NCBI GenBank assembly: GCA_023614405.1
Contig: CM042689.1
Span: forward strand, 325,538,305-325,602,304
Reading direction: 5' to 3'
Source of the DNA: Avena insularis
Taxonomy: Eukaryota; Streptophyta; Magnoliopsida; Poales; Poaceae
Length of the DNA: 64,000 bases
Under the pieces are notes generated by a model. That model saw nothing but the letters and a program-made list of their open reading frames with translations. It ran no database searches and was not told where the DNA came from. Positions 45,094-56,178 of the stretch are shown piece after piece; the stretch's first letter is position 1, and each line of letters opens with the position of its first letter. Both the position numbers and the translations under genes were made by a program.

Positions 45094-46162
45094 TATCATG
45101 ATTGTAATACTGTAAATTTGCCTCCGCGGGAGGCTGTAACTCATACCCTACCTTTTCAATGAAATGAAACGCAAAGCTTTTGCGTTTTCTCAAAAAAAAA
45201 AAAAAAAAAATCATAGAGAAGTATCACGGAATCATTTCTATGAAGGTGATGTGTTCGTTCTTGGCCAAAGCATCACCGGAAATGTTAATAAATATCAAAG
45301 CACTAGAGTATAGGAGTGAAATGCCGTTGTCAAACATGACACAGCATAAGCCAAGACATACTTGAATTTCCATCAACCTGCTCTCATATGCCTTGATTTC
45401 AGAACAATTGAGTAATATGATAACCAAAAATCAACTTGGATGGAAAAAGAAGGAAAAGACTCGAGTTCATATATGGTTATTTAGGAACATATACGCTATG
45501 TTTGGTATCAGAATTTTCATCATATATAGTTTTCGTTTGGATCTAATCAATTTTAGAAATGTTATGGGATTTGTTATTATTTGCTAGTTTTAGAACAATT
45601 TATTGAAATATGTTGAAACAGTTCCTCAAGTATTCACTGACTTTGTTTATTATCATAACTCTGGTTCGATCTGTTTTTTTTCTATTCCTACTAGAATCCC
45701 GTGCTATTTGCAAGTATGTATGCCGTAAGAACAAACCGGAGCTGTTGAAGGATGACAACCTCAAGGAGTCAGCAATGGTGGATGTGTGGCTTGAGGTGGA
45801 GGCTAACCAGTACACGGCAGTACACGGCTGCACTGGAGCCCATTATCCTCGAGTACCTCATCCGTCCAATGTTCGGGAGAGCCACTGACCATAAAATCGT
45901 GGAGGATAACCTTGTGAAACTGAAGAAGGTGCTGGAGGTCTACGAGGCACGCCTGAGCAAGTGCAAGTACCTGGCTGGAGACTTCCTCAGTCTTGCGGAC
46001 CTTACCCATGTCTCTGCCACCGCGTGCTTGGCGGCTACATCCCAGGCGTCTTTGTTCGACGCGTATCCGCATGTGAAAGCCTGGTGGTCTTGCCTGATGA
46101 CGAGGCCGTCCGTGCAGAAGGTCGCTGCACTGAAGAAGCCATATTTTGAAAGTAGCGCCTAG

Positions 46163-46339
46163 TGCAGTTTTCTCCATGTTCCACGGGAATAAGAGCAGTT
46201 TGCGTGTCTCGATGGTTGCATGTCCAGTCCAAGTATGAGTTGTGATGTGTCCTAGATGTTGGTCTTGTGTTGTTGTGATGCTTGTGATCTTGTCTAATCT
46301 TGTAGAGAAATGAGAATGCACGTGCTCTGGTTTCTAATA
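46163..46339 (+). other. 3' UTR remnant of GSTF copy 3
   Basis: Phrases gttccacgggaataag, gttgtgatgtgtcct and aatgagaatgcacgtgctctg correspond to the copy 2 3' UTR (gtccacgaataag, gttgtgatgtgtccttg, aatgagcattcccgtgctctg). No poly(A) signal is clear before the LINE remnant begins. Confidence 0.55.
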
Positions 46340-47120
46340 AGCTCTACAATGAAAAAGATTCCTAGGGTGATGTTTGATCACAACCCCTTGGTGGTTGATA
46401 CATGTGAGAAAGTTGAGATCAAAAGTAATGACTTCAGGTTTGAGAAAACTTGGATATCTCATCCTGAGTTTCAGGATAGGGTTAAGTTGGCTTGGCATTC
46501 CTTTGGAAATGTCTTTGACAACATTATTCAGCAGAAACTGAAAAATGTGAAAAAAAATCTAAAAGGATGGGGGATTAATATTAGAGGACAATCTATTAAG
46601 GAAAAGAGAGACCTTTCTTTGGAATTGGAAAATTTGGAGCTTCTGGAAGAAGATAATTTGTTAACTGGGGAACAATTTCAGAGAAAAGGAAATATACAAT
46701 TTGAACTAATGCGAATTTATGAAGAAGAGAAGTTTTGGTTTAACATATCTAGTGCCAAGTGGCTCTTGCAAGGTGATAATAATACTGCTTATTTGTATAG
46801 GATTGCTAATGGTAGGAGAAGGAAGAATGTTATGTATTCTCTTAAGTGTAATAATTTGTTGATTCGGGGGACCTCTGATCTCCTTTCTCATTCTACTGAG
46901 TACTATAAACTCCTGTTTGGAAGAGGGGAGGGTAATCAAGTAGGACTAGACTCATCTGTTTGGTCTGAAGAGGAAAAGTTGAGTAGCTTGATAATGAGGT
47001 GCTAGATAGACCATTTACTGAGGAAGAAGTTTTAAATGCTTTAGATCTTATGATTAGAAATAAGGGCCCTAGTCATGATGGTATTCATGTTGAATTTTTT
47101 CAATCTTGTTGGTCTACTTT

Positions 47121-47258
47121 TTTTTTTGGAAAGAAGCATATATTAATATCACAAGATACCAATTACACTCAACCTCCGCAACAACGCATTTTCCTAGCGG
47201 CCATACGGATGAACACAACCAAAAAAAAGAAGAATTATAAAAAAGAAAACCTTGATTT
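47121..47258 (-). repeat. Small insertion in the LINE remnant, probably a retroposon 3' end
   Basis: A T10 run at the left followed by ggaaagaagcatatattaat resembles the reverse complement of a LINE-type 3' end with A tail. LINE coding similarity stops before it (EFFQSCWSTF) and resumes after it. No target duplication was confirmed. Confidence 0.4.
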
Positions 47259-47437
47259 GTTTATAATCTACTATTAAGTTTGATGTTCTGGCTTTGTTTA
47301 GTGTTCTGCATTCTAGAAACCTTGAATTGTTTAGGATTAATTTTGGCATGATTATTCTTCTCCAAAAAACTCCTGATGCTGATATTATCTCCAAATATAG
47401 ATATAATTGCTTGCTACGGGTCTAAAATTATTACTAA

Positions 47438-47681
47438 GGCTGGTCATAGTGCATAATAACTTAGGCTAGTCTAGATTACTACCTCTATAGTGGAAAATAA
47501 CTTAAGTGTGATAACATGTATGTCACATTAATTAGTTTGTAGATTCACTTTGCCTTGATATGTATGATGTTACACTAACATAGTTAGTTACTCTATTTAT
47601 CTATTTAACTCATTGTCACATAAGCAAAAGTGCGGAGTTGACTTTTAGTTACTAGTGAAGTTACTCCCACCATGACCAGTC
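47438..47681. repeat. Tourist-like (PIF/Harbinger) MITE inside the LINE remnant
   Basis: 244 bp with ends GGCTGGTCATAGTG and CACCATGACCAGTC, flanked by TAA (47435-47437, 47682-47684). LINE coding sequence is continuous across the gap when the MITE and one TAA are removed. Confidence 0.85.
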
Positions 47682-49445
47682 TAAGGTAATTACTGTCAGG
47701 TTAGACCCTTTCATGGATAAAATTATTTCTAGTTGCCAGACTGCTTTTATTAAGGGTAGGAATATAATGGATGGTGTGATGTCTCTGCATGAAATTTTGC
47801 ATGAATCCAGGAGGCAGAAATGCGAGGGTGTTATTTTAAAAATTGATTTTGAAAAAGCTTATGATAAGGTGGACTAGGACTACCTTCTAAAATGTGTGGC
47901 TCAGAAAGGTTTTAGTGAATTTTGTGGTGAGAAATGGGACCTTGTATGTGAAAAGTAATAATAAAAGAGGCAAAGACTTTGGTAGTTATAAAGGGGTGAG
48001 ACATGGGACCCTTTCTCTCCCTTCCTCTTTAATCTTGCTGCTGAAGGGTTGGCTAAGATGATTTTTCAAGATCAGAGCAATGGTCTGGTGATTGGTTTGA
48101 TATATCATTTGATTGATAATGATGTGGCTATTTTATAATATGCTGATATACTATTTTTTAATCCAAGATGATATTGAGCAATTAATTTATTTTAAACTAA
48201 GTCTGTATATGTTTGAGGCTATGTCTAGGTTAAAAATTATATTTAGCAAAAGTGAACTCATTATGGTTTTGGAGGATGGAGAGAAATGGTTGAGATATGC
48301 TAATTTGTTTGGATATCAACTTAGCAATTGGCCTATTAAATATCTTGGTGTCCCTGTTTATGGCACTAGGCTGCATGTTGCCGGCTTGCAACCTTTGTAT
48401 GATAATCTTAAGAAAAAATCTGATGCTTGGGTTGGTAACTCCTATTCGATTGGGGGGAGGTATGCTCTTTTTAAATCCTCTCTAAGCCGTTTGTTAATCA
48501 TATGTTAATGTATCTCATGGATGATACGAACCTGGAAAAAATTACTAAAATCATCAGGAAGTTCTTTTGGAAAGGGGCTAATAATAAAAAAAAATATGGT
48601 TAAGTGGTCTTTGATTTGTAGGCCAAGGAAAAAAGGTGGTTAAGGGATTAAAAACCTGAATCTGTTCGATATTTGCCTTCTATGTAAATGGTGGTGAAAG
48701 TTGGAATCTGAAGAGGGTTTTTGGCAGAAAATTGGCAAAATATGGTATAACTCATGGTATTTGGAGGGTAAAAGTGAAACAAGGGGAGTTAGGTGATGGT
48801 AGAGAAACTGACTTTTGGCATGATCAGTGGATTGGAGATTCCTCCCTCTGTGAGAAATTTTCAGATCTCTATGAAATCGGCAATCAGAAGATTGGTACTG
48901 TTAGAGAAATATTAGACTTGGGGTGGTTTTTTACTTTTAGGAGATGGTTGTCACCTGGCTTGTCCTCTCAGTGGCATAAATTGGAAATATGCTAGCTTAT
49001 GTTATCTTGAGCGATGGTAAAGATAAGCCTAAATGGGAACTTGCTAAGTCTTGTATCTTCTTTGTCAAATCTCTTTATAATAAACTTACTGATGAGGGCC
49101 TAGATAGATCATTTAGGCATTTGTGAAAGCATGTCTCTTAAGTTTAAAATTTGGCTCAGACTAATTTGGTATGATGCTATTGCTACCAAGGAAAAATATG
49201 AAGTAAAGGAAATGGGTGGATAGTTATATCTGTCAGTTTTGTCCTGGGGAGGTGACAATCAATCATCTGTTTCTTGCTTGTCCCGCAGCTATTTATATGT
49301 GAAGTACTATTGCATCTATTTTAGGTGCTAATACTAGGCTTTACTCAGTATTTTTGGTGGATTGCGAAATTTCTTCCTTTTGGTTATATATAATGTCCAT
49401 ATTATTTGTGTTGCTGCTCTCTGTTGGGCTCTTTGGAAAACCTAA

Positions 49446-50041
49446 GTAAGCACTGTAAAGCATCACCGGTCTGAGATTCAGGTGTTACCGAGCATGTGTG
49501 CAGGGCCCCTTTTCTTTTCTACAAAAGAATGGATCTGGTATCTACCACTCTCTGCCTTATCATCGGATGATTGATTGATATAGCTTTGCCTTCCAAAAGA
49601 GCAATCACTAGCTCTAGGAAGAAGAGCGCAGCACATGCCAGTCCACAGAGCACACAAACACCTTTGCAACTTCGGCGCCTTTGCTTTTGGACGACCGTAC
49701 GTGGTTCACGCACATAAACGGGCTAGAACAGCCCGAAGAAACTTATACGTGTCCCCCGTGTGTGACATGGATCGCGAACGCAAACTTCGCGCCTAAGAAA
49801 CATGTCAGCTCGGCCCAAAGGCGACACCATATGCGGAATGGTCGGAAAGCTACTAGGAAGAGAGGAAAAAGACGTGGCCGACTGCGCCAATATAAAGCGG
49901 ACCCAAAGTAAAGCTCACCCCGCACTACCATACCATACCACCGCAACGCATACCAGCGCGGCTAGCATCGAGCACTCGAGCGCGCGCTAGCACCACCGGC
50001 TGAGAAAAACTTCCACGGACACTTCGCTGCGCCGGATCGAC
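49446..50041 (+). promoter_or_regulatory. Promoter region of the X8-domain gene
   Basis: TATAAAG at 49891-49897, 145 bases before the ATG, follows gacgtgg (49871-49877), a G-box-like ACGTG core. The leader is C/A-rich as in plant UTRs. The upstream part (49446-49680) shows no gene. Confidence 0.55.
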
Positions 50042-50717
50042 ATGATGCCGAGCCCGGTGCTCTTGCTGCTCCTGCTGGCCGTGTGGATCAGGGGGTCAGG
50101 CGCGGCGTGGTGCGTGTGCAGGTCGGACGCGAACGAGACGGCGCTGCAGGAGACGCTGGACTACGCGTGCGGGCAGGGCGCCGACTGCACGCCGGTGGCC
50201 ACGGGCGGGAGCTGCCACAGCCCCGACTCCGTCGTGGCGCACTGCTCCTACGCCGCCAACAGCTACTACCAGAGGACCAGCCAGACCAAGGGCGCCACCT
50301 GCGACTTCGGCGGCACCGCAACCCTCACCACCACAGACCCCAGTACGCACCTACACCTCCTCAGCGGCAGCGCAGTTTCAATGATCATTCTCTCCCTATC
50401 GATCGTCTCACCGTGCAACTGTAACTTACGCAGGTACCGGATCCTGCAAGTACCCTGCAACTGCGGGTGCCGCGGGCACGATCACCGGGAACGGCACGGC
50501 TACAGGCACCGGCTCTTCTTCCCCGGGCGGCGCGACCAACCCGGCCGCGCCCGGCATGGGTGGCACCTTCTCCACACCGATCGGCGGCGCGTCATCAGGC
50601 CCTGCGGCGAGCATCATAGGCCCCGAGAGCAGCGACGCTGCTGCTGCTGCTGCTGTGTGTGCTGGCCTCCCTGTTTTCCTCGGCGCTGCCTCCGTCCTTG
50701 CTTTCTTTGCGCAGTGA
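50042..50717 (+). CDS. X8-domain (CBM43) GPI-anchored protein, PDCB-like
   Basis: Exon 1 is 50042-50342, intron 50343-50433 (91 bp, GT..AG), exon 2 50434-50717: 194 residues. Residues 1-21 form a signal peptide (MMPSPVLLLLLLAVWIRGSG). The X8 domain follows, from AWCVCRSDANETALQETLDY through GADCTPV, SVVAHCSYAANSYYQ, CDFGGTATLTTTDPS and GSCKYPA, with the expected conserved cysteines and Trp. A Gly/Ser/Thr/Ala-rich linker then leads to a small-residue site and a hydrophobic end (AAVCAGLPVFLGAASVLAFF), a GPI-anchor signal. Such proteins bind callose (1,3-beta-glucan) at plasmodesmata and the cell surface. An ATG three bases later (50045) is equally possible. Reading through the intron gives a false 228-residue frame. 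Gene looks intact. Confidence 0.92.
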
Positions 50718-51004
50718 TGTGGGCATAAAGCAGCGTCGAGTAGTGCATCTTTTAGGAGGGATGTCACAATTCTGGTCCAATCAGTGCCTTGTTGCTTTGG
50801 TGGAGGGACGTGGCCGTAGTGTTCCGCCATGCCATTGTCACCCCCTTGTCTGTGTACGTCTTCCATATCTTCTTAATTTAGCTCATGTAAGTATGTAGCT
50901 CGATTTCTTTGCCTCGAGGTCTCCCGTGTTTTTTCATATGTTGTACTTGTACAAGTGTTCAGTGAACTGGCTGTTTGCATCATTCATCCGATGGTGCTGT
51001 GCTA
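50718..51004 (+). other. 3' UTR and flank of the X8-domain gene
   Basis: No canonical AATAAA was seen; TGTA- and TTG-rich words near 50885-50960 could direct polyadenylation. No other gene. Confidence 0.45.
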
Positions 51005-51330
51005 TTATTTTTTTGGTGTGTGAGAGAGCAAACACACTTCAACTTCATTGCTCAAAGATGTTTACAGGTATATAGGGGAGAACAGGAGGGTGAATAAGCC
51101 AGGCATGGCGCCCCTTAGATAAACCTAAACTGTGTTTTGCGAGGCTATGTGTGCCTCCATATTCGACAATCTGCCTTCGTGTATGAAGAAAGAACACGAA
51201 ACTTGATCTTTGGCTGTCATCCAAATCTCCCAGCTGATGCTCGCACAAAGACTCCATATTAATATCTTCAACTACACCTTTGCAACCAGAAGCAATCACC
51301 ACTTTGTTGCATAAGGATGCAAGTGGGTAA
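51005..51330 (-). pseudogene. RNase H-like C-terminal fragment of a retroelement, with 3' end
   Basis: The minus strand reads VIASGCKGVVEDINMESLCE, then FFLHTRRQIVEYGGTHSLAK and HAWLIHPPVLPYIPVNIFEQ, the plant RVT_3/RNase H type end of LINE-related proteins. A T7 run at about 51007-51014 is the A tail of a minus-strand insertion. Truncated at the 5' side. Confidence 0.65.
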
Positions 51331-52480
51331 CCTTTGACGGCGAGAGAGATACGTGCGGGACCAAAAAAGAAACCCGAGGCTCCTGCTCCCCCCCCCCCCC
51401 CCCGCTCAGGTGACGCAGGGGCAAAACCCTAGAAGCGTGCATCGGCCCCCTCCCCCTCTCTCTGCCGCCGCCGGGCAAAGCCCAGGCGGTGCCGCGGCAG
51501 CGGCTTTCTTCTACCCGCAAGCGCCGCGGACTGTGCAGGGTAGTTTCGGTTGGCGGCGGTGTGCTGCTGTGAGGAGGCGAGCTCGGCCCGACGGCTAGTT
51601 GCGAGGCGCGGCGGAGGTATCGTCTTCCAGAGCCGGTGGTGGTGAGGTGGTGCGTGACACGGGGTGGAGGAGGGCGAGGGTGAGCCACGACGGCGAGGAG
51701 GCTCCGCCCAGATCCAGGCCAGATTGGGCCCAATCTAGGTTGGCCAGGCCATTGCCATCACACCTAGTTCCAGGGCCCGATGATGACGTCCTCGGCCAGG
51801 ACTCCACCCCCTGGCTCCTTTGTCCAGAGCACCAGAGCTAGGCCAGGCGGGCCTAACACCGATGGTCACCAGGCATACCTCAAGTGGAATCTAAGGGCTT
51901 GCGTGCTCTCTCAGCCCTGCCCCCGTGTGTCGTATGGGTCTAGGCCAGGTGGACATAGACCTTGCATCGGCCTATCTTCGTTTTCTCCGAGGGACTTGCC
52001 ATGGTGGTGCCTGTAGCTCTGCTGGGTGAGCTCGTGGATGCCGTGGCGACGACCCTGGAAGGGGGACTGCATGGTTGGCTGTCATGCTAGAAACACGACA
52101 ATGGTGGTGGCTTGTCTCCTTGTCCATGGGGGTTGGCGAGGAGCAGCGATGAGCATCTTGGCAGACGTCAGTTCGGCTCGGTGGCATGAGCTCCAACGAG
52201 CGTGGGTGGTTCTCCGAAGCGGCAGCGCACCTGTTGGCTGGGGGCCATGGTGGCAGCTCCCTAGGTGGACGAGAAGTAGGGACTGGTGATTGGGATGGCG
52301 GCATCGACGGTGCCCATGCGGCAGTGTGGCTTCAGGACTTCACGAGCCCACTCGAACTTGGTCGGGCTAGTGAGGGCCTGGTTTGTCCTGCTGCTGCATC
52401 CGTTCGACTACCGCCTCCCGATGGTGGAGGCAGTTCCTATGGTGACCTAGTGCTCCACTGCATGCATGTTGGGCATAACA
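51331..52480. other. GC-rich unclassified repeat
   Basis: It includes a C homopolymer of about 16 bases at 51388-51403. Read on the minus strand, 51800-51340 looks like a GC-rich leader that may belong to the same retroposon as the RNase H fragment. Open frames here lack known domains and are composition effects. Confidence 0.4.
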
Positions 52481-55400
52481 CTCATGAAAAAGTCCTTTCC
52501 CGTAAGTATTACACCCTTAGAGTGGTACAACAGAACTATTGCGGGTCCAACTAAAACTTTATTTCTTGCTCACAACACAAGAGCAATACAAGATGCAAGG
52601 TCCTCCTTGGTCTAGTGAGGATTATTCACTTTTACTAAGAAATTCAAAAGCACTATCTTGAGGAACAATGGTACTTCTAGGCTAATAAGCATCATTGGAG
52701 CATTGCAACTTTATTGGTTACGATCTATATTTCTCATCTCAACTATCCTATGTGTGCGAATTCCTCTAGGCCTACACTATCCTCTCCTAATCCAAATTCT
52801 ATTCCACAGTCTACGCCTTCAGTTCCACAGAGATCAGATTCATCATAATAAACCTCCTCCTTAGTGGTATCTTCTGAAGCTGTCGTGTCTTCGGTCTTCG
52901 TGGTACCTAAGCAAGGGTTTTAAGAAGTATAGATTAAGTACGAGCGTACTCAACAAATCCTATAGTTCTTGTCTGATGCTCTATCTAACGCCATGGATAA
53001 GAATCCTGAGCTTATTCTAAGTATTCGAAATCGGTTTTTAGAAAAGGTTTGTTTTAGTCTTTGAAAAACTATGTTCGTTAGCCTTCACGGGTTGTACAGG
53101 ATTTCACGGAATCATTTTTCCACTACGTTCACAATTCTTTCCCAGGATAGGGAGTAACATGTCATGGTTCATACACTCTCAAGAGGGGCACTACTTTTCC
53201 CACAAATGATCTAAATCTTGATAACATAAATGGGTATGCCTTCCCATTCAAACTTTCTTGGTTAGAGGATCAGTCAAGATCCAAGACAACCCTTTGCCAT
53301 GACCTCGTAGTCCACCCATTGTAAAGAGTTTCGGTTAAGATACCCACGTTCAATTACACTCCCTTATAATACGCTAAGTTGTTACCCTATAGCACATGAT
53401 AGGGACGTCACAGGCTCCCACCTGCTGATCTCCTCTCTAGATCCCAGCCCGACTTAGGGTACGAGGACATACGAAAGTAAAAGGGTATATATAACTTCTT
53501 TGTCCCATTTCAGAACTTGTGGATAGCATGTTATTGTACAACGCGAGAAGACTACATCGTTTTTGGGGGGTGGGGGGGCTACATTGGTTGTTAATCCTAG
53601 GTGTATACCTGGTACAGTGAAATCTACACCATATGGTTTTCCATATCTTAACCATGATTCCATCGCCCACCAATTTATATTATCCGGGTACCCTGAGATG
53701 GTAATCCATATTTATTATAAAAATAATTTTTGCTTTTAAGTGCAGGTGATAAGGTTTTGAAAACACTTTCTAAAATATGTCAATGGACATGTAAGAATTC
53801 CCTTGCAATGAAAATTGCAAGTTTGGTCTTACAAGGTATGGAAGAGTGAACCTCCATGTGGTTTTCGAATTTAGGCAATTCAAAGGTTCTATACTATTCT
53901 GGACCTCAGTTTCTGCAAAGAAGCATCATTGTCTGGTAAGGACAATGTATAAAATCCGAATGCATGCTTAAGGGTACTAGATAACTATTCTATTTTTGGT
54001 TGGTTGTTCTCTTCCCCCTAATTTAGGTGTTTTAGGTTTTATTAAGGTGTTTCTTGTGGTGAATTTTATTTCACTAAGAAATTTTTATATATTCTTCAAG
54101 ATTTTCTTTTGTCAAATCTTAGTTATAATATTTTTTTTGGAAATTATTCCACACTCAAAAGTTATAACCAATTATTTTTTCTATTTTTAATGGGTTGAAT
54201 TGTTATTTGGGGGGTATTTATTCCTATTTTTAATATTTAACTTTCATTTGAGGGTTTTATTAGAGAATTATATATTATTTGATTAAATAATTCTAGAAAA
54301 ATAGGAATTCTCATTCCTTATATTTTTTCCTATTTGGAACTATTTTTATTTTATTATTTGTATTTGCACTTTTCTTTAGGATTTTAATTCTTTATTTAAT
54401 GGTTGGTATTTTTATCACTTCATAACTATTTTTAAAAATCCTCAAAATTACTTTTTGTAATCTACTCATTTTTCTTAGTTCAGTGGTATTTTTATTTTAT
54501 TTTTCAAAAAATGTCTAGAGTTGTTTTTGGTTAAATGGGTATTTAGGAAATTGTGAAAAGACTAAAATACCCTTGGGCCCACCGGTCAGTCCATTCACTT
54601 AACCCACTGGGTCCATACGTCAGCCCCCTCCTCTCTCTCTACCTCTCTCTCTCTCTCACGCTCTCTCTATCTCCCTCTCGAGAGGCGATGGCGTTGGCGC
54701 CGCAACCGCTCTACCCCGCTATTCTGGCCGCCTCCATCCTTCCTCTCCATTGTGCCTAGGCCTAAATTGTACCCCTCCTCATAGTACACCTTTCTACCGA
54801 ACAGATTTGCCTCTCTCTATCCTCCTATCGCCCACTCGCAACTCTCAACCCGATCTAGGGTTTTGGTGATGGCATCGTGGTGGTTCACTAGCACAATTCT
54901 GGTGTTCTCCCCACCGTATAGATGGTTCCTAGCGGTGGCTACACTGCCTCCTGTGGATGCTATGGCATGAGCAGGTCAAGATGCCCCTATAGGGTACTCC
55001 ATATGCCGCCCTTCGGCCGCCATTTCTACTCTACTTCCTCTTCACAATTAGTGTTGAGTAGGGCTCCCACTCTTTGAATGTAAATCTCTCTCCTCCCACC
55101 TTTTCTACAACTAATTCTGCTGCTCGCTCACCTAGGATATTTCCCCCAATTTCTAGGGTTCTTCCCCTTCGGTTCTATCTAAGATTTCTATTTTAGGGTT
55201 CATGGTAGTTTCTATGTTGTTCTATATGTTTCTAGGGTTCCCTATCTTGTTAATCTCTGTTTAGACGCTTGGCGGGGTTTAATTTATAGGTTTCTTGTTA
55301 GTGTTTCTTGATCTAGTGTTACTGTTTTGAGGTTTTATGGTCTAGGCAAAATTTTCGGTTGATGGACTTGATTAGTGTAAGATGGTTATAACTAATGGTG

Positions 55401-56178
55401 TACTGATCCTTTCAATTGCATGATCAATACTGTGATTATTCTAGTAATCTGGTTTCTCTATTTATTAGTTGGTAATTGTCTATCTGTTTATAGTTAAAAT
55501 CTATAACCCAAGTGAGTTGCACGGTTCTTAGTTGTTCTTTATTACTTCCTTTGTTTAGATTAGAATCTAAAATTAAATTAGGTTTCATAGTTGGTTTATG
55601 CTCTGAATTAGTGGTTGTTTCTCAATACAGACACATTGTAATGTGTTGTCATTAACAATGTCTTCTTCGTCCTCTGGATTTACAATTCCAAGGGGATGAA
55701 GTAGATGCTATTTATGATTCATATCATGACTTCCTAGATAAATAGCATTGCTACTTTTATCTGATGTATGTTACTATTTAGTTAATTATTGTTTCCTTTC
55801 TTTTTCGTTCTTTATAATCTCACTCAATTCTTATTTATTCTATCAATTATTCAATTAAGGTTTAATGATTGTGCATAGGGTGTAGTCACTTTCTTATGAT
55901 TTGTGATGCCTGTTAGTTGAGTGTACACATATGATAATCTAGTGTTTGTGCTTATGCTTGCTTCCTAGCAACAAGATCATTATTATAGATGATCTGTTGG
56001 TTCTAGCTATTAGTACTAATGCTAATATTCTACCCTTTTCCCTAATGATTATTCTACCCATACTAAAAGTTACTAGGATAAAGCCTTTATGGTTCCCTAA
56101 GCTTGCTTGATGAAGATCTGTAGTAGCTTCTCCTTCTTCTTCCTCTAGCTCTTGAAGTGTTCTCAAGTTCCTCTAGCA
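52481..56178. other. Long non-coding stretch, probably LTR-retrotransposon DNA
   Basis: No protein domain in any frame. 53950-54540 is very AT-rich; 54600-54690 has a pyrimidine-rich (ct)n tract before a short GC-rich part; 54850-56170 resembles unconserved leader or LTR DNA (taggg ttt-type words). I could not place LTR ends. Confidence 0.4.

Larger units (their letters stand above)
38667..45210 (+). mobile_element. Full-length LINE (L1 type) in intron 2 of GSTF copy 3
   Basis: About 6.54 kb with an A18-19 tail ending at 45210. The direct repeat AAATCATAGAGA flanks it (38655-38666; the right copy starts in the tail at 45208 and ends at 45219). It has a GC-rich 5' region, ORF1 and ORF2 in order, so it is full length rather than 5'-truncated. 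ORF1 and ORF2 carry several frameshifts and one nonsense codon. Orientation is the same as the gene. Confidence 0.92.
36117..46162 (+). pseudogene. GSTF: Phi-class glutathione S-transferase, copy 3 (frameshifted exon 3, LINE in intron 2)
   Basis: Exons are 36117-36266, 38148-38196 and 45695-46162, with intact GT..AG sites and the same phases as copies 1 and 2. Exon 1 reads MAPVKLYGMTLSWNVTRC; exon 2 reads PFGQMPALQDGDFYVW. In exon 3 the ten bases cagtacacgg occur twice in tandem (45808-45817, 45818-45827). Removing one unit would restore the family pattern after EANQYTA; with both, the frame shifts and stops soon after. The downstream domain (ALEPIILEYLIRP, YLAGDFLSLADLTHVSAT) is otherwise open to 46162, so the break may be young. 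Intron 2 is 7.5 kb because of an inserted 6.5-kb LINE on the same strand. The C-terminus is four codons longer than in the sister copies (YFESSA). A truncated protein would keep the glutathione site but lack most of the C-terminal domain. Confidence 0.92.
46340..49445 (+). pseudogene. Decayed LINE ORF2 remnant of a second family
   Basis: Open stretches, with many stops, read KIPRVMFDHNPLVVDT and WLLQGDNNTAYLYRIANGRRR (46350-46830), FRINFGMIILLQKTPDAD (47328-47385), CQTAFIKGRNIMDGVM and GVILKIDFEKAYDKVD (47730-47875), SFLIQDD-type catalytic-region remains and WPIKYLGVPVYGTRLHVAG (48113-48420), then ETDFWHDQWIGDSSLCEKFS (48800-48860). This is the endonuclease-RT linker through zf-RVT order. AT-rich and diverged from the LINE at 38667. 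It is interrupted by two small insertions (47121-47258, 47438-47681). It begins right after the GSTF copy 3 3' end. Confidence 0.85.

Noticed and set aside
45191..45210. A run as a simple microsatellite or assembly artefact
   Set aside because: It sits exactly at the LINE 3' end next to a target duplication, so it is the LINE A tail.
50042..50728. 228-residue single-exon reading of the X8 gene
   Set aside because: It passes through a GT..AG intron; splicing restores a Gly/Ser linker and a GPI signal.
51388..51403. C homopolymer as a regulatory or quadruplex site
   Set aside because: A single short run in repeat DNA gives no support for function; may also vary by sequencing error.
52658..52864. 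Short open frames in the 52.5-56 kb stretch
   Set aside because: No domain, no codon pattern, and no conserved neighbours; expected by chance in this length of DNA.
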